Assembly: GCA_030605085.1 (NCBI GenBank)
Contig: JAUWBH010000203.1
Location: 1-9,594, forward strand
DNA: 9,594 bases
Source: Promethearchaeota archaeon
Lineage (GTDB): Archaea; Asgardarchaeota; Lokiarchaeia; Sigynarchaeales; SOKP01
Reading direction: 5' to 3'
The position numbers and the translations under genes are program-made. The stretch's first letter is position 1, and each line of letters begins with the position of its first letter. A model generated the notes under the pieces. It had not been told where the DNA came from. It worked only from the letters and a program-made list of their open reading frames with translations, and made no database searches. Below, piece after piece: positions 1-6,280 of this stretch.

Positions 1-25
1 AACTCGGTTTATTTTTATCCATCAT
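1..25 (-). CDS. possible 5' end of a gene leaving the window on the left
   Basis: On the minus strand two consecutive ATG codons (25-23 and 22-20) open a frame reading MMDKNKPS to the window edge without a stop. Eight codons cannot identify a product. The divergent arrangement with the flavoprotein gene and the AT-rich 95-bp gap between them fit a shared promoter region. This may be chance. Confidence 0.25.
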
Positions 26-120
26 TAAATATTAAATCCTGGATATTAATAATTTTTCTAAAATCCACCGAAAAAGAATGTTGTAAAAATAAATAAAAGA
101 AAAAATACAAATTATAAATT

Positions 121-735
121 ATGGTTGAAAATAAAAACTTGATATTAGGAATATGTGGTAGTCCAAGAAATCAAGCTACAGAATTCTCCGTAAGATATGC
201 CTTAAATTATGCCACTGAGAAATTTGGATTCGAAACAGAATTTTGGACTGTCAGAGGAAAGAAAATTGGCTTTTGTACCCATTGCGATTATTGTATTCGG
301 GAGAAAAAGGGTTGCGTACAAAAAGATGATCTACAGGACCTTTATCCCAAGTTAGAAAACGCAAAATATTTTTTATTTGGAACTCCGGTATTTCAAGGGA
401 ATCTATCTGCACAATTAAAAGCAGTTATGGACCGTTGTAGAGCGATAATTGCCAAAAAACCTGAAGTCTTCTGGGATAAGATTGGAATAGCGTTAGCTGT
501 CGGGGGAGATAGGAACGGAGGTCAAGAACCTGCCATTAGAACAATTTTGGACTTTTATACACAAAATGGCATAATTACGGTTTCTGGTGGTGCTTTTGGT
601 GCAAATTTAGGTACTTGCTTATGGTCAGAAGATCTAGGAAAAAAAGGCGTTGAGAAAGACGAAGAAGGCCTAAGAGCTATCAAAAAAGTAGTCAATAAAA
701 TGGCAAAATTAAAAGAAAAAAATTTAAAATTATAA
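121..735 (+). CDS. iron-sulfur flavoprotein / NADPH-dependent FMN reductase family
   Basis: A 204-residue cytoplasmic flavodoxin-fold protein, expected to bind FMN and move electrons. The N-terminus has a beta strand followed by GSPR at 13-16, the usual FMN-phosphate loop. A compact cysteine cluster C52-x2-C55-x2-C58-x6-C65 follows, typical of archaeal iron-sulfur flavoproteins (Isf), where it holds a 4Fe-4S cluster. Next come GTPVFQGNLS near 87-96, with AQLKAVMDR just after it (flavin and dimer contacts), and GGDRNGGQE near 128-136, a hallmark of this family. Family knowledge suggests reduction of O2, H2O2, quinones or other small oxidants; the substrate cannot be read from sequence. No Shine-Dalgarno precedes the ATG, so the mRNA may be leaderless. 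The gene converges with the CxxC protein at only 14 bp. Stop is TAA. Confidence 0.85.
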   Translation: MVENKNLILGICGSPRNQATEFSVRYALNYATEKFGFETEFWTVRGKKIGFCTHCDYCIREKKGCVQKDDLQDLYPKLENAKYFLFGTPVFQGNLSAQLKAVMDRCRAIIAKKPEVFWDKIGIALAVGGDRNGGQEPAIRTILDFYTQNGIITVSGGAFGANLGTCLWSEDLGKKGVEKDEEGLRAIKKVVNKMAKLKEKNLKL

Positions 736-749
736 AAAATCTATAAATT

Positions 750-1043
750 CTAATCTAAAAAGAGTTTTTTAGCCTCTCTTTCTCGTAATCCGGAGATACC
801 CCACAGTTCCTTGAACCAATATTTACCTTTGTGTATGACAACAGGAGTATTTACAATACAGCCATCAGCATCACAAAAAGTGCCTGTAAAATTTGGATCA
901 TGTAATAATTGTTGAACAAATTCCTTATCTTCAATGTCTTGGTGAATATAATTAACATTATTCTCTTTTAGCCAAGCTTCTAATTCTTCACACCGGTGGC
1001 ATCCTTCTTTAGTAATAATAATTGGAATTTTTGATTCTGTCAT
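750..1043 (-). CDS. small thioredoxin/glutaredoxin-fold CxxC protein
   Basis: A 97-residue protein from the ATG at 1043; an in-frame TTG at 1052 would add three residues but has no ribosome-binding site. The order of elements is glutaredoxin-like: a beta strand (PIIIT), then the redox pair C15-H-R-C18 at the start of a helix, then NTPVVIHKG, whose TPVV carries the cis-proline loop of the fold. An additional C-x5-C pair (CDADGC) lies just before the TPVV loop, which is unusual for a classical glutaredoxin and could bind metal or form a second disulfide. The likely role is cytoplasmic thiol-disulfide exchange, possibly for the metal genes nearby. It lies downstream of the regulator on the same strand with a 65-bp gap. 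Stop is TAG. Confidence 0.75.
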   Translation of the reverse strand: MTESKIPIIITKEGCHRCEELEAWLKENNVNYIHQDIEDKEFVQQLLHDPNFTGTFCDADGCIVNTPVVIHKGKYWFKELWGISGLREREAKKLFLD

Positions 1044-1087
1044 AGATAGCAATTGTTATAATAAAAATAAAAACTTTGTCTGTAATT

Positions 1088-1095
1088 TTTATAAA
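1088..1095 (-). promoter_or_regulatory. candidate TATA box for the CxxC protein gene
   Basis: The minus strand reads TTTATAAA here. An archaeal TATA box in this place would start transcription near 1065, giving a leader of about 22 bases before the ATG at 1043. In such AT-rich DNA the match is weak evidence. Confidence 0.25.
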
Positions 1096-1108
1096 GACAT
1101 TATTTTTA

Positions 1109-1555
1109 TTATTTAGACTCGCGGAAGGTGTTTTTATACGCTTTTGCGCAATGCTTGCAGCAGAAATTCATTTCCTTACCATCGATTGCTTCGACATGAT
1201 AGTTATCGTAAAGCCTGACGCCGCAAGCAGTACAAATTTCTAATTTCGATTCGATAGCTACTTCGATTAAATTATTTAAACGTAAAAAGATTCTTTTAAC
1301 GAATTCCTCTCCTGCGGGCGTAAGTTGATATCCCTTTGCCTTTTTTGACTCGGGGTTTGGTACATCCTCGATATATCCGTGTAATTTGAGGTTTTTCAAA
1401 AAATCGTAAATGTATGTCGGACTCGTTTTTTTCCCCAAATCGGATTCAAGTCGCTTCAATATATAATATCCTGAAACTTTATTGCTTGATTTTAATAAAA
1501 CTAAAGTGTAGAACTTGGTAAAATTTTGTATTTTTATTTCTGTGTCTTCTGCCAT
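1109..1555 (-). CDS. PadR-like winged-helix regulator with C-terminal TRASH-type metal-sensing domain
   Basis: A 148-residue probable metal-responsive repressor. Residues 10-90 match the PadR winged-helix layout: SGYYILKRLE (28-37), SPTYIYDFLKNLKLHGYIE (45-63, recognition helix), then the wing ending in GYQLTPAGEEF (75-85). A short helix leads to a C-terminal cysteine module with C108-x2-C111, C132-C133-x2-C136, plus H120 and H135. That spacing is the TRASH pattern (C-x2-C, about 20 residues, C-x3-C) known from archaeal copper regulators such as Sulfolobus CopT, although CopT has a different HTH type. It is transcribed divergently from the copA operon, across a 177-bp region with a perfect inverted repeat, so that operon is the obvious target. 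The ATG has no Shine-Dalgarno and a TATA-like box sits about 30 bases upstream, suggesting a leaderless mRNA. Cu(I) is the most likely ligand; other soft metals are possible. Confidence 0.85.
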   Translation of the reverse strand: MAEDTEIKIQNFTKFYTLVLLKSSNKVSGYYILKRLESDLGKKTSPTYIYDFLKNLKLHGYIEDVPNPESKKAKGYQLTPAGEEFVKRIFLRLNNLIEVAIESKLEICTACGVRLYDNYHVEAIDGKEMNFCCKHCAKAYKNTFRESK

Positions 1556-1581
1556 ATTAAATATTCAACTTTCTATTTACA

Positions 1582-1589
1582 AAATATAA
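1582..1589 (-). promoter_or_regulatory. candidate TATA box for the regulator
   Basis: The minus strand reads TTATATTT with its centre about 31 bases before the regulator ATG, which would place transcription start within a few bases of the start codon. This fits the absence of a ribosome-binding site. It is based only on spacing and composition. Confidence 0.35.
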
Positions 1590-1654
1590 GCAAAATTAAA
1601 TTAGTTTATTCTCTATTTTTTTTGGTGTTTATTACTAATATATAATGAAAATAA

Positions 1655-1684
1655 TTAAATATATACTTCTCAGTATATATTTAA
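1655..1684. promoter_or_regulatory. perfect 12-bp inverted repeat, likely operator of the copA operon
   Basis: Left arm TTAAATATATAC (1655-1666) and right arm GTATATATTTAA (1673-1684) are exact reverse complements around the 6-base spacer TTCTCA. A symmetric site of this size suits a dimeric winged-helix regulator. The right arm contains TATATATT (1674-1681), the best TATA box for the operon, so a bound repressor would block TBP. Transcription would then start near 1703, about 30 bases before the TTG start at 1733. AT-rich DNA makes chance palindromes common, but 12 perfect pairs next to a divergent regulator is more than expected. Confidence 0.6.
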
Positions 1685-1689
1685 AAGTA

Positions 1690-1704
1690 TGTATTTTTAA
1701 TACA
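1690..1704. promoter_or_regulatory. second, smaller palindrome between the operator and the operon
   Basis: TGTATT (1690-1695) and AATACA (1699-1704) are exact reverse complements around TTT. The arms share the GTAT/ATAC core with the larger inverted repeat just upstream, and the site would lie near the predicted transcription start. It could be a second regulator site. Alone it is weak. Confidence 0.35.
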
Positions 1705-1715
1705 AAATTTTTTTT

Positions 1716-1724
1716 AAAGGTGAT
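1716..1724 (+). promoter_or_regulatory. Shine-Dalgarno deciding a TTG start
   Basis: AAAGGTGAT matches the archaeal 16S rRNA tail complement (GGAGGTGAT) and ends 8 bases before the TTG at 1733. This supports TTG over the in-frame ATG codons further inside the gene. Confidence 0.6.
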
Positions 1725-1732
1725 AAAAAAAG

Positions 1733-2008
1733 TTGTTAGATGTATCCGGAACAGAACATTTTCACATGATGGATTGGTGGACTGATATTTTTGGGCAAAC
1801 TTGGTGGCTTGTCATGGGTTTAAGTTGGATTATTTATTTTGCGGTGAGTATTACACTTGCTTTTTATGTTCATAAAGACGCAGTAAGGAGAGGTATTCAT
1901 AATTCCGAAGTTTGGCTATTTGTAACGCTAATCTTTAATGTAATTGGAGCTCTCGTATATTTCCTAGTAAGAAAAAATTACAATTTTAAAGACTCTCAAA
2001 TAAGATGA
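1733..2008 (+). CDS. small two-helix membrane protein with His/Met-rich N-terminus, first gene of copA operon
   Basis: A 91-residue integral membrane protein. The N-terminus (1-22) is acidic and rich in possible metal ligands (EHFHMMDWW, 8-16). A first membrane helix spans about 24-46, followed by a basic loop HKDAVRRGI (47-55) and a second helix at about 60-80 containing LIFNVIGALVYFL. The YxxxxAxRRGI loop followed by a helix with N-x2-G-x3-Y looks like a recurring archaeal small membrane protein type resembling PLDc_N-like proteins. The same pattern recurs in the protein encoded just after copA, so the two are probably paralogs flanking the pump. The basic loop predicts a cytoplasmic side and hence an outside N-terminus, though the C-terminus is also basic. 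A role in delivering or receiving metal for CopA is inferred. Start is TTG with a good Shine-Dalgarno; copA begins 28 bases after its TGA. Confidence 0.75.
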   Translation: MLDVSGTEHFHMMDWWTDIFGQTWWLVMGLSWIIYFAVSITLAFYVHKDAVRRGIHNSEVWLFVTLIFNVIGALVYFLVRKNYNFKDSQIR

Positions 2009-2024
2009 TTTATAAAAGATAATT

Positions 2025-2032
2025 AAGGTGAT
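2025..2032 (+). promoter_or_regulatory. Shine-Dalgarno that fixes the copA start at GTG 2037
   Basis: AAGGTGAT pairs with the 16S rRNA tail. An upstream in-frame GTG at 2028 lies inside this site and has no site of its own, so GTG at 2037, 4 bases after the match, is the better start. Confidence 0.6.
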
Positions 2033-2036
2033 TAAT

Positions 2037-5000
2037 GTGGAATCTGAAAAAAGAGAAAAAATTTACATTAAACTGGGCGGAATGACTTGCGCTAACTGCG
2101 CGCTCAAAATCGAAACCAAATTGAAGGGGTTAGATGGTGTAAGTCTATCGGTTGTGAATTTTGCGAACGAAGAAGCGAATGTGGAATATAATCGAAATAC
2201 TGTCGATTTCTATAAATTTCGTCAAGCAATTAAAGATTTGGGCTATAGAGCAAATCTTTCTAGAATTGATGTCGTAATAACTGATGAAATTATGGATAAG
2301 GAATTTGACGATTTTTTAAATAAAATCAAGAAGATAAAAGGAGTCTATGAACTACGAGGGAATTTTCAAGCAAAAAAGCTCTTCCTTGAGTTTAATGAAT
2401 TTGAAATAAGTGAAAATAAGTTAATTTCTAGTTTAAAAAATTTTGGCTATAAAATAGAGAAATCTGCTGGAGTTATAGACAAAGAATTTGAAGCTACTCA
2501 AAGGGAGTTGAAAAAAAGGTATCGAAATTTTGTGATATCTTTAGTATTTTCTCTGGTTATTGCTCCAATGAGTTGGTTTATTGCAGACCCATCTTTTGAA
2601 GTGAAACTTTTTTTGTTTTTTCTGTCTATTGCAAATTTCGCCGTTGGAGGAACACCCTTTCTTATTGGAGCATATAAATCGTTAAAAAATAAATCAGCGA
2701 ATATGGATGTATTAGTGTCAATAGGGACTGGAACAGCTTTAATCTATTCCATTTTGTCTACTTTTTTTACTGATGGAGATATTTTCTACGAAGCAATGAG
2801 TTTAATTTTAACATTTCTACTATTAGGCAAATACTTAGAGCATAGAGCTAAAGGTCAGGCTTCAGAGGCAATTAAGAAATTAATTGGCTTACAGGCAAAA
2901 ACTGCGATTATTTTAAAAGATGGGAAAGAAATTGAAATCCCCATAGAAGAAATTGAGGTCGGAGATATTTTAATAGTGAAACCAGGAATAAAAATTCCCG
3001 TAGATGGAAAAATAGTTGAAGGAAAATCTAAAATTGATGAGTCAATGATTACAGGAGAAAGTGTTTATGCTAAAAAATCTGTTGGTGATGAAGTAATAGG
3101 CGCAACCGTTAATCAGACTGGATTAATTAAAATGATAGCTGAAAAAGTGGGTAAGGATACTTTATTATTTCAGATAATAGATTTTGTGAAAGAGGCACAA
3201 AGCAAAAAAGCAGCAAAACAGCTATTAGCAGATAAAGTTAGCAATTATTTTGTTCCCGTTGTCATTATTATTGCTCTCAGTGCGTTTTTTTACTGGTGGT
3301 TTATTGGGGGGCTTGGTTTTGAAACTGCATTACGAGTTTTTACCGCAGTTGTTGTTATTGCTTGCCCTTGCGCGCTTGGTCTGGCAATTCCAACTGCCGT
3401 GATGGTTGGAACGGGAAAAGGAGCAGAAATTGGTATATTAGTAAAGGGTGGTGATTCATTAGAAGCAATAAATAATGTTAATAATATTATCTTTGATAAG
3501 ACAGGGACATTAACCGTAGGAAAACCTAAGGTATCTACAATTGTTGCAGAAAAGGAAATAAAAAATGAAGGATTTTCAGAAGAGGAAATACTTTATTTTG
3601 CTGCAAGCGCAGAACTAGGCTCAGAGCATACAATTGCTAAAGCGATTATTGAGGAAGCTAATCAAAAAGGGATCAATTTAAACGAACCAAAAGAATTTAA
3701 TGCAGTACCTGGAAAAGGAATTGAAACGACAATCGATAACATGAATGTTTTAATTGGCAATGAAAAACTAATGCTTGATTATAAAATCGATCTAGAACAA
3801 TTTGAAAACAAATTTAAGGAATTACAGAATAAAGGGGTAACTACTATATTAATAAGCGTGGATAAAAAAATTAGAGGTATTCTTGGAATTTCAGATAAAA
3901 TCAAGGACCAAGCATCGTACGCTCTTAATGGATTAAGAGAAATGGGAATCCAGCTATTCATGCTAACTGGGGATAATAGGCAAACAGCAATAAGTATAGG
4001 GAAAGAATTAGATTTTGATGAAAAACACATATACGCGGAAGTATTACCTAATGAAAAAGCACAAACAGTAAAATCTACACAAGAATTGAAGGAAAACAAT
4101 GTGGTAGCGATGGTTGGTGACGGTATTAACGACGCTCCTGCCTTGGCTCAGGCAGATGTTGGAATCGCTATAGGTTCAGGTACAGATATTGCAATAGAAA
4201 CTGCAGATATAGTACTAATGAGGGGCGACCTAAGAAATGTTGTATCTGCAATAAAATTGTCTAAAAAAACATATCGAAAAATGATTACAAATCTATTCTG
4301 GGCATTTATTTATAATATAATTGGTATTCCATTGGCTGCAGGCATATTATATGTGATTTCAGGGTACTTTTTACCGCCATATTTGGCAGCGGTTTTTATG
4401 GCATCGAGTTCAGTATCAGTAGTTACAAACGCTCTTTTCTTAAAGCGATTTGATCCCAGAACAGAACAACAAATTCAAGAGGAAAAATTATTAATCGAAA
4501 AGAAAGATGTAGATCCTGTCTGTGGAATGGAGATTTCACCATTAAAGGCAATTGAATACGAATATAAGACCGAAAAATTTTACTTCTGCAATCCTAATTG
4601 TGAAAAAGAATTCAAACGAGACCCGGAAAAATACAAAGATTACAAGCATAGCGAACCTAAGTTAATGTACAAAAAAGCAGAAGAAACTGAGACCGAAGAA
4701 CTAGTTACTGATTTAGTGTGTGGTATGAAAATAAAGCCTAGCGAATCTATTGAATACGAGTACCAAGGTAAAAAATACTATTTCTGTAACGAATCTTGTA
4801 AAGTTGAATTTCAAAATACCCCTGAAAAATTCGTGAAAGTGAAAGAAACAAAACCAATAATTGAAGAAAAAAAACCAAAGGAGGATGAAAAAAAAATGGG
4901 AAATTTAGAATGTGAGAGTTGTGGCGTCAAATTAGAGATTCCTCAACATTGCGGGAAGCCTATGCACAAGGAGGGTGACCAACTCGTCTGCTGGATGGGA

Positions 5001-5063
5001 GCTTCGTGTGGAGCCCAAGCCATTCCAGAACATTGCGAAAAACCGATGAAAGTAAACGAATAA
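2037..5063 (+). CDS. copA: CopA-type Cu(I)-exporting P1B-ATPase with two YHS domains and a C-terminal Cys/His/Met domain
   Basis: A 1008-residue membrane pump using ATP to export Cu(I), about 200 residues longer than most CopA proteins. Numbering is from GTG 2037. An HMA domain has GGMTC and the pair C18-x2-C21; a second HMA-like fold (about 75-145) has lost its cysteines. Helices 1-4 lie at about 165-184, 191-213, 224-244 and 249-267. The actuator loop has TGES at 339-342. Helix 5 is about 404-424 and helix 6 carries CPC at 443-445. The phosphorylated Asp is D487 in DKTGT. SEHT at 529-532 replaces the usual SEHP. The hinge GDGIND starts at 694. Helix 7 has Y759-N760 and helix 8 M788 to S792 (MASSS), the Cu(I)-specific set in CopA. 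The tail has YHS domains at about 824-869 and 890-935 (each CGM, then FCN-x2-C), a charged linker, then a twin IPxHCxKPM domain from M954. The linker encodes a possible second translation start at 4896. Confidence 0.95.
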   Translation: MESEKREKIYIKLGGMTCANCALKIETKLKGLDGVSLSVVNFANEEANVEYNRNTVDFYKFRQAIKDLGYRANLSRIDVVITDEIMDKEFDDFLNKIKKIKGVYELRGNFQAKKLFLEFNEFEISENKLISSLKNFGYKIEKSAGVIDKEFEATQRELKKRYRNFVISLVFSLVIAPMSWFIADPSFEVKLFLFFLSIANFAVGGTPFLIGAYKSLKNKSANMDVLVSIGTGTALIYSILSTFFTDGDIFYEAMSLILTFLLLGKYLEHRAKGQASEAIKKLIGLQAKTAIILKDGKEIEIPIEEIEVGDILIVKPGIKIPVDGKIVEGKSKIDESMITGESVYAKKSVGDEVIGATVNQTGLIKMIAEKVGKDTLLFQIIDFVKEAQSKKAAKQLLADKVSNYFVPVVIIIALSAFFYWWFIGGLGFETALRVFTAVVVIACPCALGLAIPTAVMVGTGKGAEIGILVKGGDSLEAINNVNNIIFDKTGTLTVGKPKVSTIVAEKEIKNEGFSEEEILYFAASAELGSEHTIAKAIIEEANQKGINLNEPKEFNAVPGKGIETTIDNMNVLIGNEKLMLDYKIDLEQFENKFKELQNKGVTTILISVDKKIRGILGISDKIKDQASYALNGLREMGIQLFMLTGDNRQTAISIGKELDFDEKHIYAEVLPNEKAQTVKSTQELKENNVVAMVGDGINDAPALAQADVGIAIGSGTDIAIETADIVLMRGDLRNVVSAIKLSKKTYRKMITNLFWAFIYNIIGIPLAAGILYVISGYFLPPYLAAVFMASSSVSVVTNALFLKRFDPRTEQQIQEEKLLIEKKDVDPVCGMEISPLKAIEYEYKTEKFYFCNPNCEKEFKRDPEKYKDYKHSEPKLMYKKAEETETEELVTDLVCGMKIKPSESIEYEYQGKKYYFCNESCKVEFQNTPEKFVKVKETKPIIEEKKPKEDEKKMGNLECESCGVKLEIPQHCGKPMHKEGDQLVCWMGASCGAQAIPEHCEKPMKVNE
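4877..4884 (+). promoter_or_regulatory. strong internal Shine-Dalgarno inside copA
   Basis: AAAGGAGG lies in the stretch coding for the Lys/Glu-rich linker before the C-terminal domain and ends 11 bases before an in-frame ATG at 4896. The strength equals that of the site before 5580, and the spacing equals that before 5137, where GGGAGGTG also ends 11 bases upstream. A purine-rich Lys/Glu linker could give this by chance. Confidence 0.45.
4896..5063 (+). CDS. possible stand-alone 55-residue metal-binding protein made from an internal start in copA
   Basis: If translation begins at the in-frame ATG 4896, the product is the last 55 residues of CopA: a compact soluble domain with CESCG (6-10), IPQHCGKPM (15-23), CWMGASCG (32-39) and IPEHCEKPM (43-51). 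It holds six cysteines, two HCxKPM repeats and four Met counting the initiator, all plausible soft-metal ligands. The repeat suggests two similar half-sites. I recall domains of this kind also as separate small proteins, which I cannot verify here. The start follows a strong Shine-Dalgarno and sits exactly at the domain border after a flexible linker. It might serve as a cytoplasmic copper chaperone returning metal to the pump. Alternatives are that the domain exists only as part of the full pump, or that this is a recent fusion that kept the old start signals. Confidence 0.4.
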   Translation: MGNLECESCGVKLEIPQHCGKPMHKEGDQLVCWMGASCGAQAIPEHCEKPMKVNE

Positions 5064-5083
5064 ATATAAATTAAATATTTTTA

Positions 5084-5095
5084 TTTTTTTTTTTT
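5084..5095 (+). terminator. oligo-T tract after copA, probable archaeal terminator
   Basis: Twelve uninterrupted T residues start 21 bases after the copA stop codon. Archaeal RNA polymerase ends transcription at such T runs without needing a hairpin. It may end or attenuate the copA message, so the genes from 5137 onward may be less expressed or use their own promoter; a TATA-like stretch lies at about 5070-5080. Confidence 0.5.
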
Positions 5096-5117
5096 GAATT
5101 TTACTAAAAAAACAATA

Positions 5118-5125
5118 GGGAGGTG
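5118..5125 (+). promoter_or_regulatory. Shine-Dalgarno for the second two-helix protein
   Basis: GGGAGGTG matches the 16S rRNA tail well and ends 11 bases before ATG 5137. The spacing is slightly long, and no nearer in-frame start exists. Confidence 0.55.
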
Positions 5126-5136
5126 TTAAGGATCAA

Positions 5137-5535
5137 ATGTATTTAGGAATTTTACATGAGGATGAAAATCCATTTATGGACGATCACATGATGGGTATGG
5201 ATTGGTTTAATTTTATGGGCTTAGAATACATGTGGATAGTAATTTTTATTTATTTCAGTATTGGTATTTTTATTGGAATTTTTATCTATAATAACGCTAA
5301 AAGACGAGGAATAACTTATTCCATCAGGTGGGGTTTAACTGGTTTGATATTAAATATTTTTGGCTTATTGATTTATATATTATTACCGAAAACTACTGAG
5401 CAACTAGAACAAATTGTAAAAACTCAAGGAATACATAAGGAAACTATAAGAAAATTAAGAATCTGCTCAAATTGCGGAAAAGAGATTGAAAATGTAGGAT
5501 CTTTAAATTGTCCATTTTGTGGATCAAATTTATAA
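5137..5535 (+). CDS. two-helix membrane protein with His/Met-rich N-terminus and C-terminal zinc ribbon
   Basis: A 132-residue membrane protein related to the 91-residue protein before copA. The acidic N-terminus contains DDHMMGMDWF (15-24), close to the first protein's HMMDWW. Helix 1 is about 31-51, then a basic loop NNAKRRGI (52-59), then helix 2 at about 66-84 with LILNIFGLLIYIL, aligning with LIFNVIGALVYFL of the paralog. A predicted helical linker (86-107) leads to a zinc ribbon with C110-x2-C113 and C125-x2-C128, absent from the paralog. The basic loop puts the N-terminus outside, but then the ribbon would also be outside, which is unusual for a ribbon, so topology is unresolved. The pairing around copA suggests a metal-handling or pump-accessory role; this is inference. 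Confidence 0.75.
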   Translation: MYLGILHEDENPFMDDHMMGMDWFNFMGLEYMWIVIFIYFSIGIFIGIFIYNNAKRRGITYSIRWGLTGLILNIFGLLIYILLPKTTEQLEQIVKTQGIHKETIRKLRICSNCGKEIENVGSLNCPFCGSNL

Positions 5536-5563
5536 TTTTTTAAAAATGATGTTGTAATTTCAC

Positions 5564-5570
5564 AAGGAGG
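5564..5570 (+). promoter_or_regulatory. strong Shine-Dalgarno for the TMT1-like methyltransferase
   Basis: AAGGAGG ends 9 bases before ATG 5580. This is among the strongest sites in the window, in line with efficient translation inside the operon. Confidence 0.6.
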
Positions 5571-5579
5571 TATAAAAAA

Positions 5580-6206
5580 ATGTCAGATATTCATCCAACC
5601 TTAAAAGTTGATGATAAGCACGCATCTAGTTATGATAAATCGATGATTACGATGGAGCGTTTATTTTCTAAAAGCAGAAAGATCTTTTCACATTTACGAG
5701 GAAAAATACTCGAGGTTGGCACCGGAACCGGAACTAATTTGAAATTTTACCACCCTTCGACAAATGTGACTGCCTTGGATTTTAGTCCTAGAATGGTTCA
5801 TCAAGCAAAGATGAAAGTTAGACGATTAGGCCTTCACAATGTTAAAAAGATTGTTGTAGGGGATATACAGGAACTTACTAAATATTTTAAAGCCTCAACT
5901 TTTGATTATGTAACATCAACATGCGTTTTCTGCTCTGTTTCGAATCCTATAAAGGGTCTAAGGGAAGTAGCTAAAGTCTTGCGACCCTCAGGAAAGTTAG
6001 TTCAAATTGAACACGGATTAAGTAATTTTGGGCTTATTAATTTTGGTATGCGACTTCTCGACCCTCTCACTGTCAAATTACAAGGTTTTCACCTTACACG
6101 CAATACATTAAAGAATCTTGAAATATCTGGATTTAAAACACTATTCCAAAGGTCGCTTGATCCGACAGGAATTATCCGTGTGATCGTATCTACTCCATCA
6201 TCATAG
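5580..6206 (+). CDS. class I SAM-dependent methyltransferase, TMT1/METTL7-like
   Basis: A 208-residue soluble methyltransferase. The SAM-binding site is clear: motif I ILEVGTGTGTN (43-53), acidic loop D67 in LDFS, GD at 94-95, and motif after strand 4 with TSTCVFCSV (112-120). After LRPSGKL (134-140) comes IEHG (143-146). The core order, the CSV segment followed by a REV-x2-VLRP helix, EH, and late GFHLTRNT (169-176) before a GF turn resemble human METTL7/TMT1 proteins, which methylate alkyl thiols. Unlike those, no N-terminal membrane anchor is visible. From family knowledge it may S-methylate small thiols, but a different small-molecule or lipid substrate (UbiE/PmtA-like) is possible. It follows the zinc-ribbon membrane protein by 44 bases on the same strand. 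Stop is TAG. Confidence 0.8.
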   Translation: MSDIHPTLKVDDKHASSYDKSMITMERLFSKSRKIFSHLRGKILEVGTGTGTNLKFYHPSTNVTALDFSPRMVHQAKMKVRRLGLHNVKKIVVGDIQELTKYFKASTFDYVTSTCVFCSVSNPIKGLREVAKVLRPSGKLVQIEHGLSNFGLINFGMRLLDPLTVKLQGFHLTRNTLKNLEISGFKTLFQRSLDPTGIIRVIVSTPSS

Positions 6207-6280
6207 AATTTATTAACATTAATATTATAAACAAAATTGAATGCATAGCGTGATAAGATTAAAAAGAATGTGATAAATGG

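Noticed and set aside
2028..2036. GTG at 2028 as the start of copA
   Set aside because: It lies within the AAGGTGAT Shine-Dalgarno, which positions the ribosome at GTG 2037.
3779..4099. A 106-codon frame on the minus strand inside copA
   Set aside because: It lies opposite the well-supported ATP-binding domain of CopA and shows no recognisable domain.
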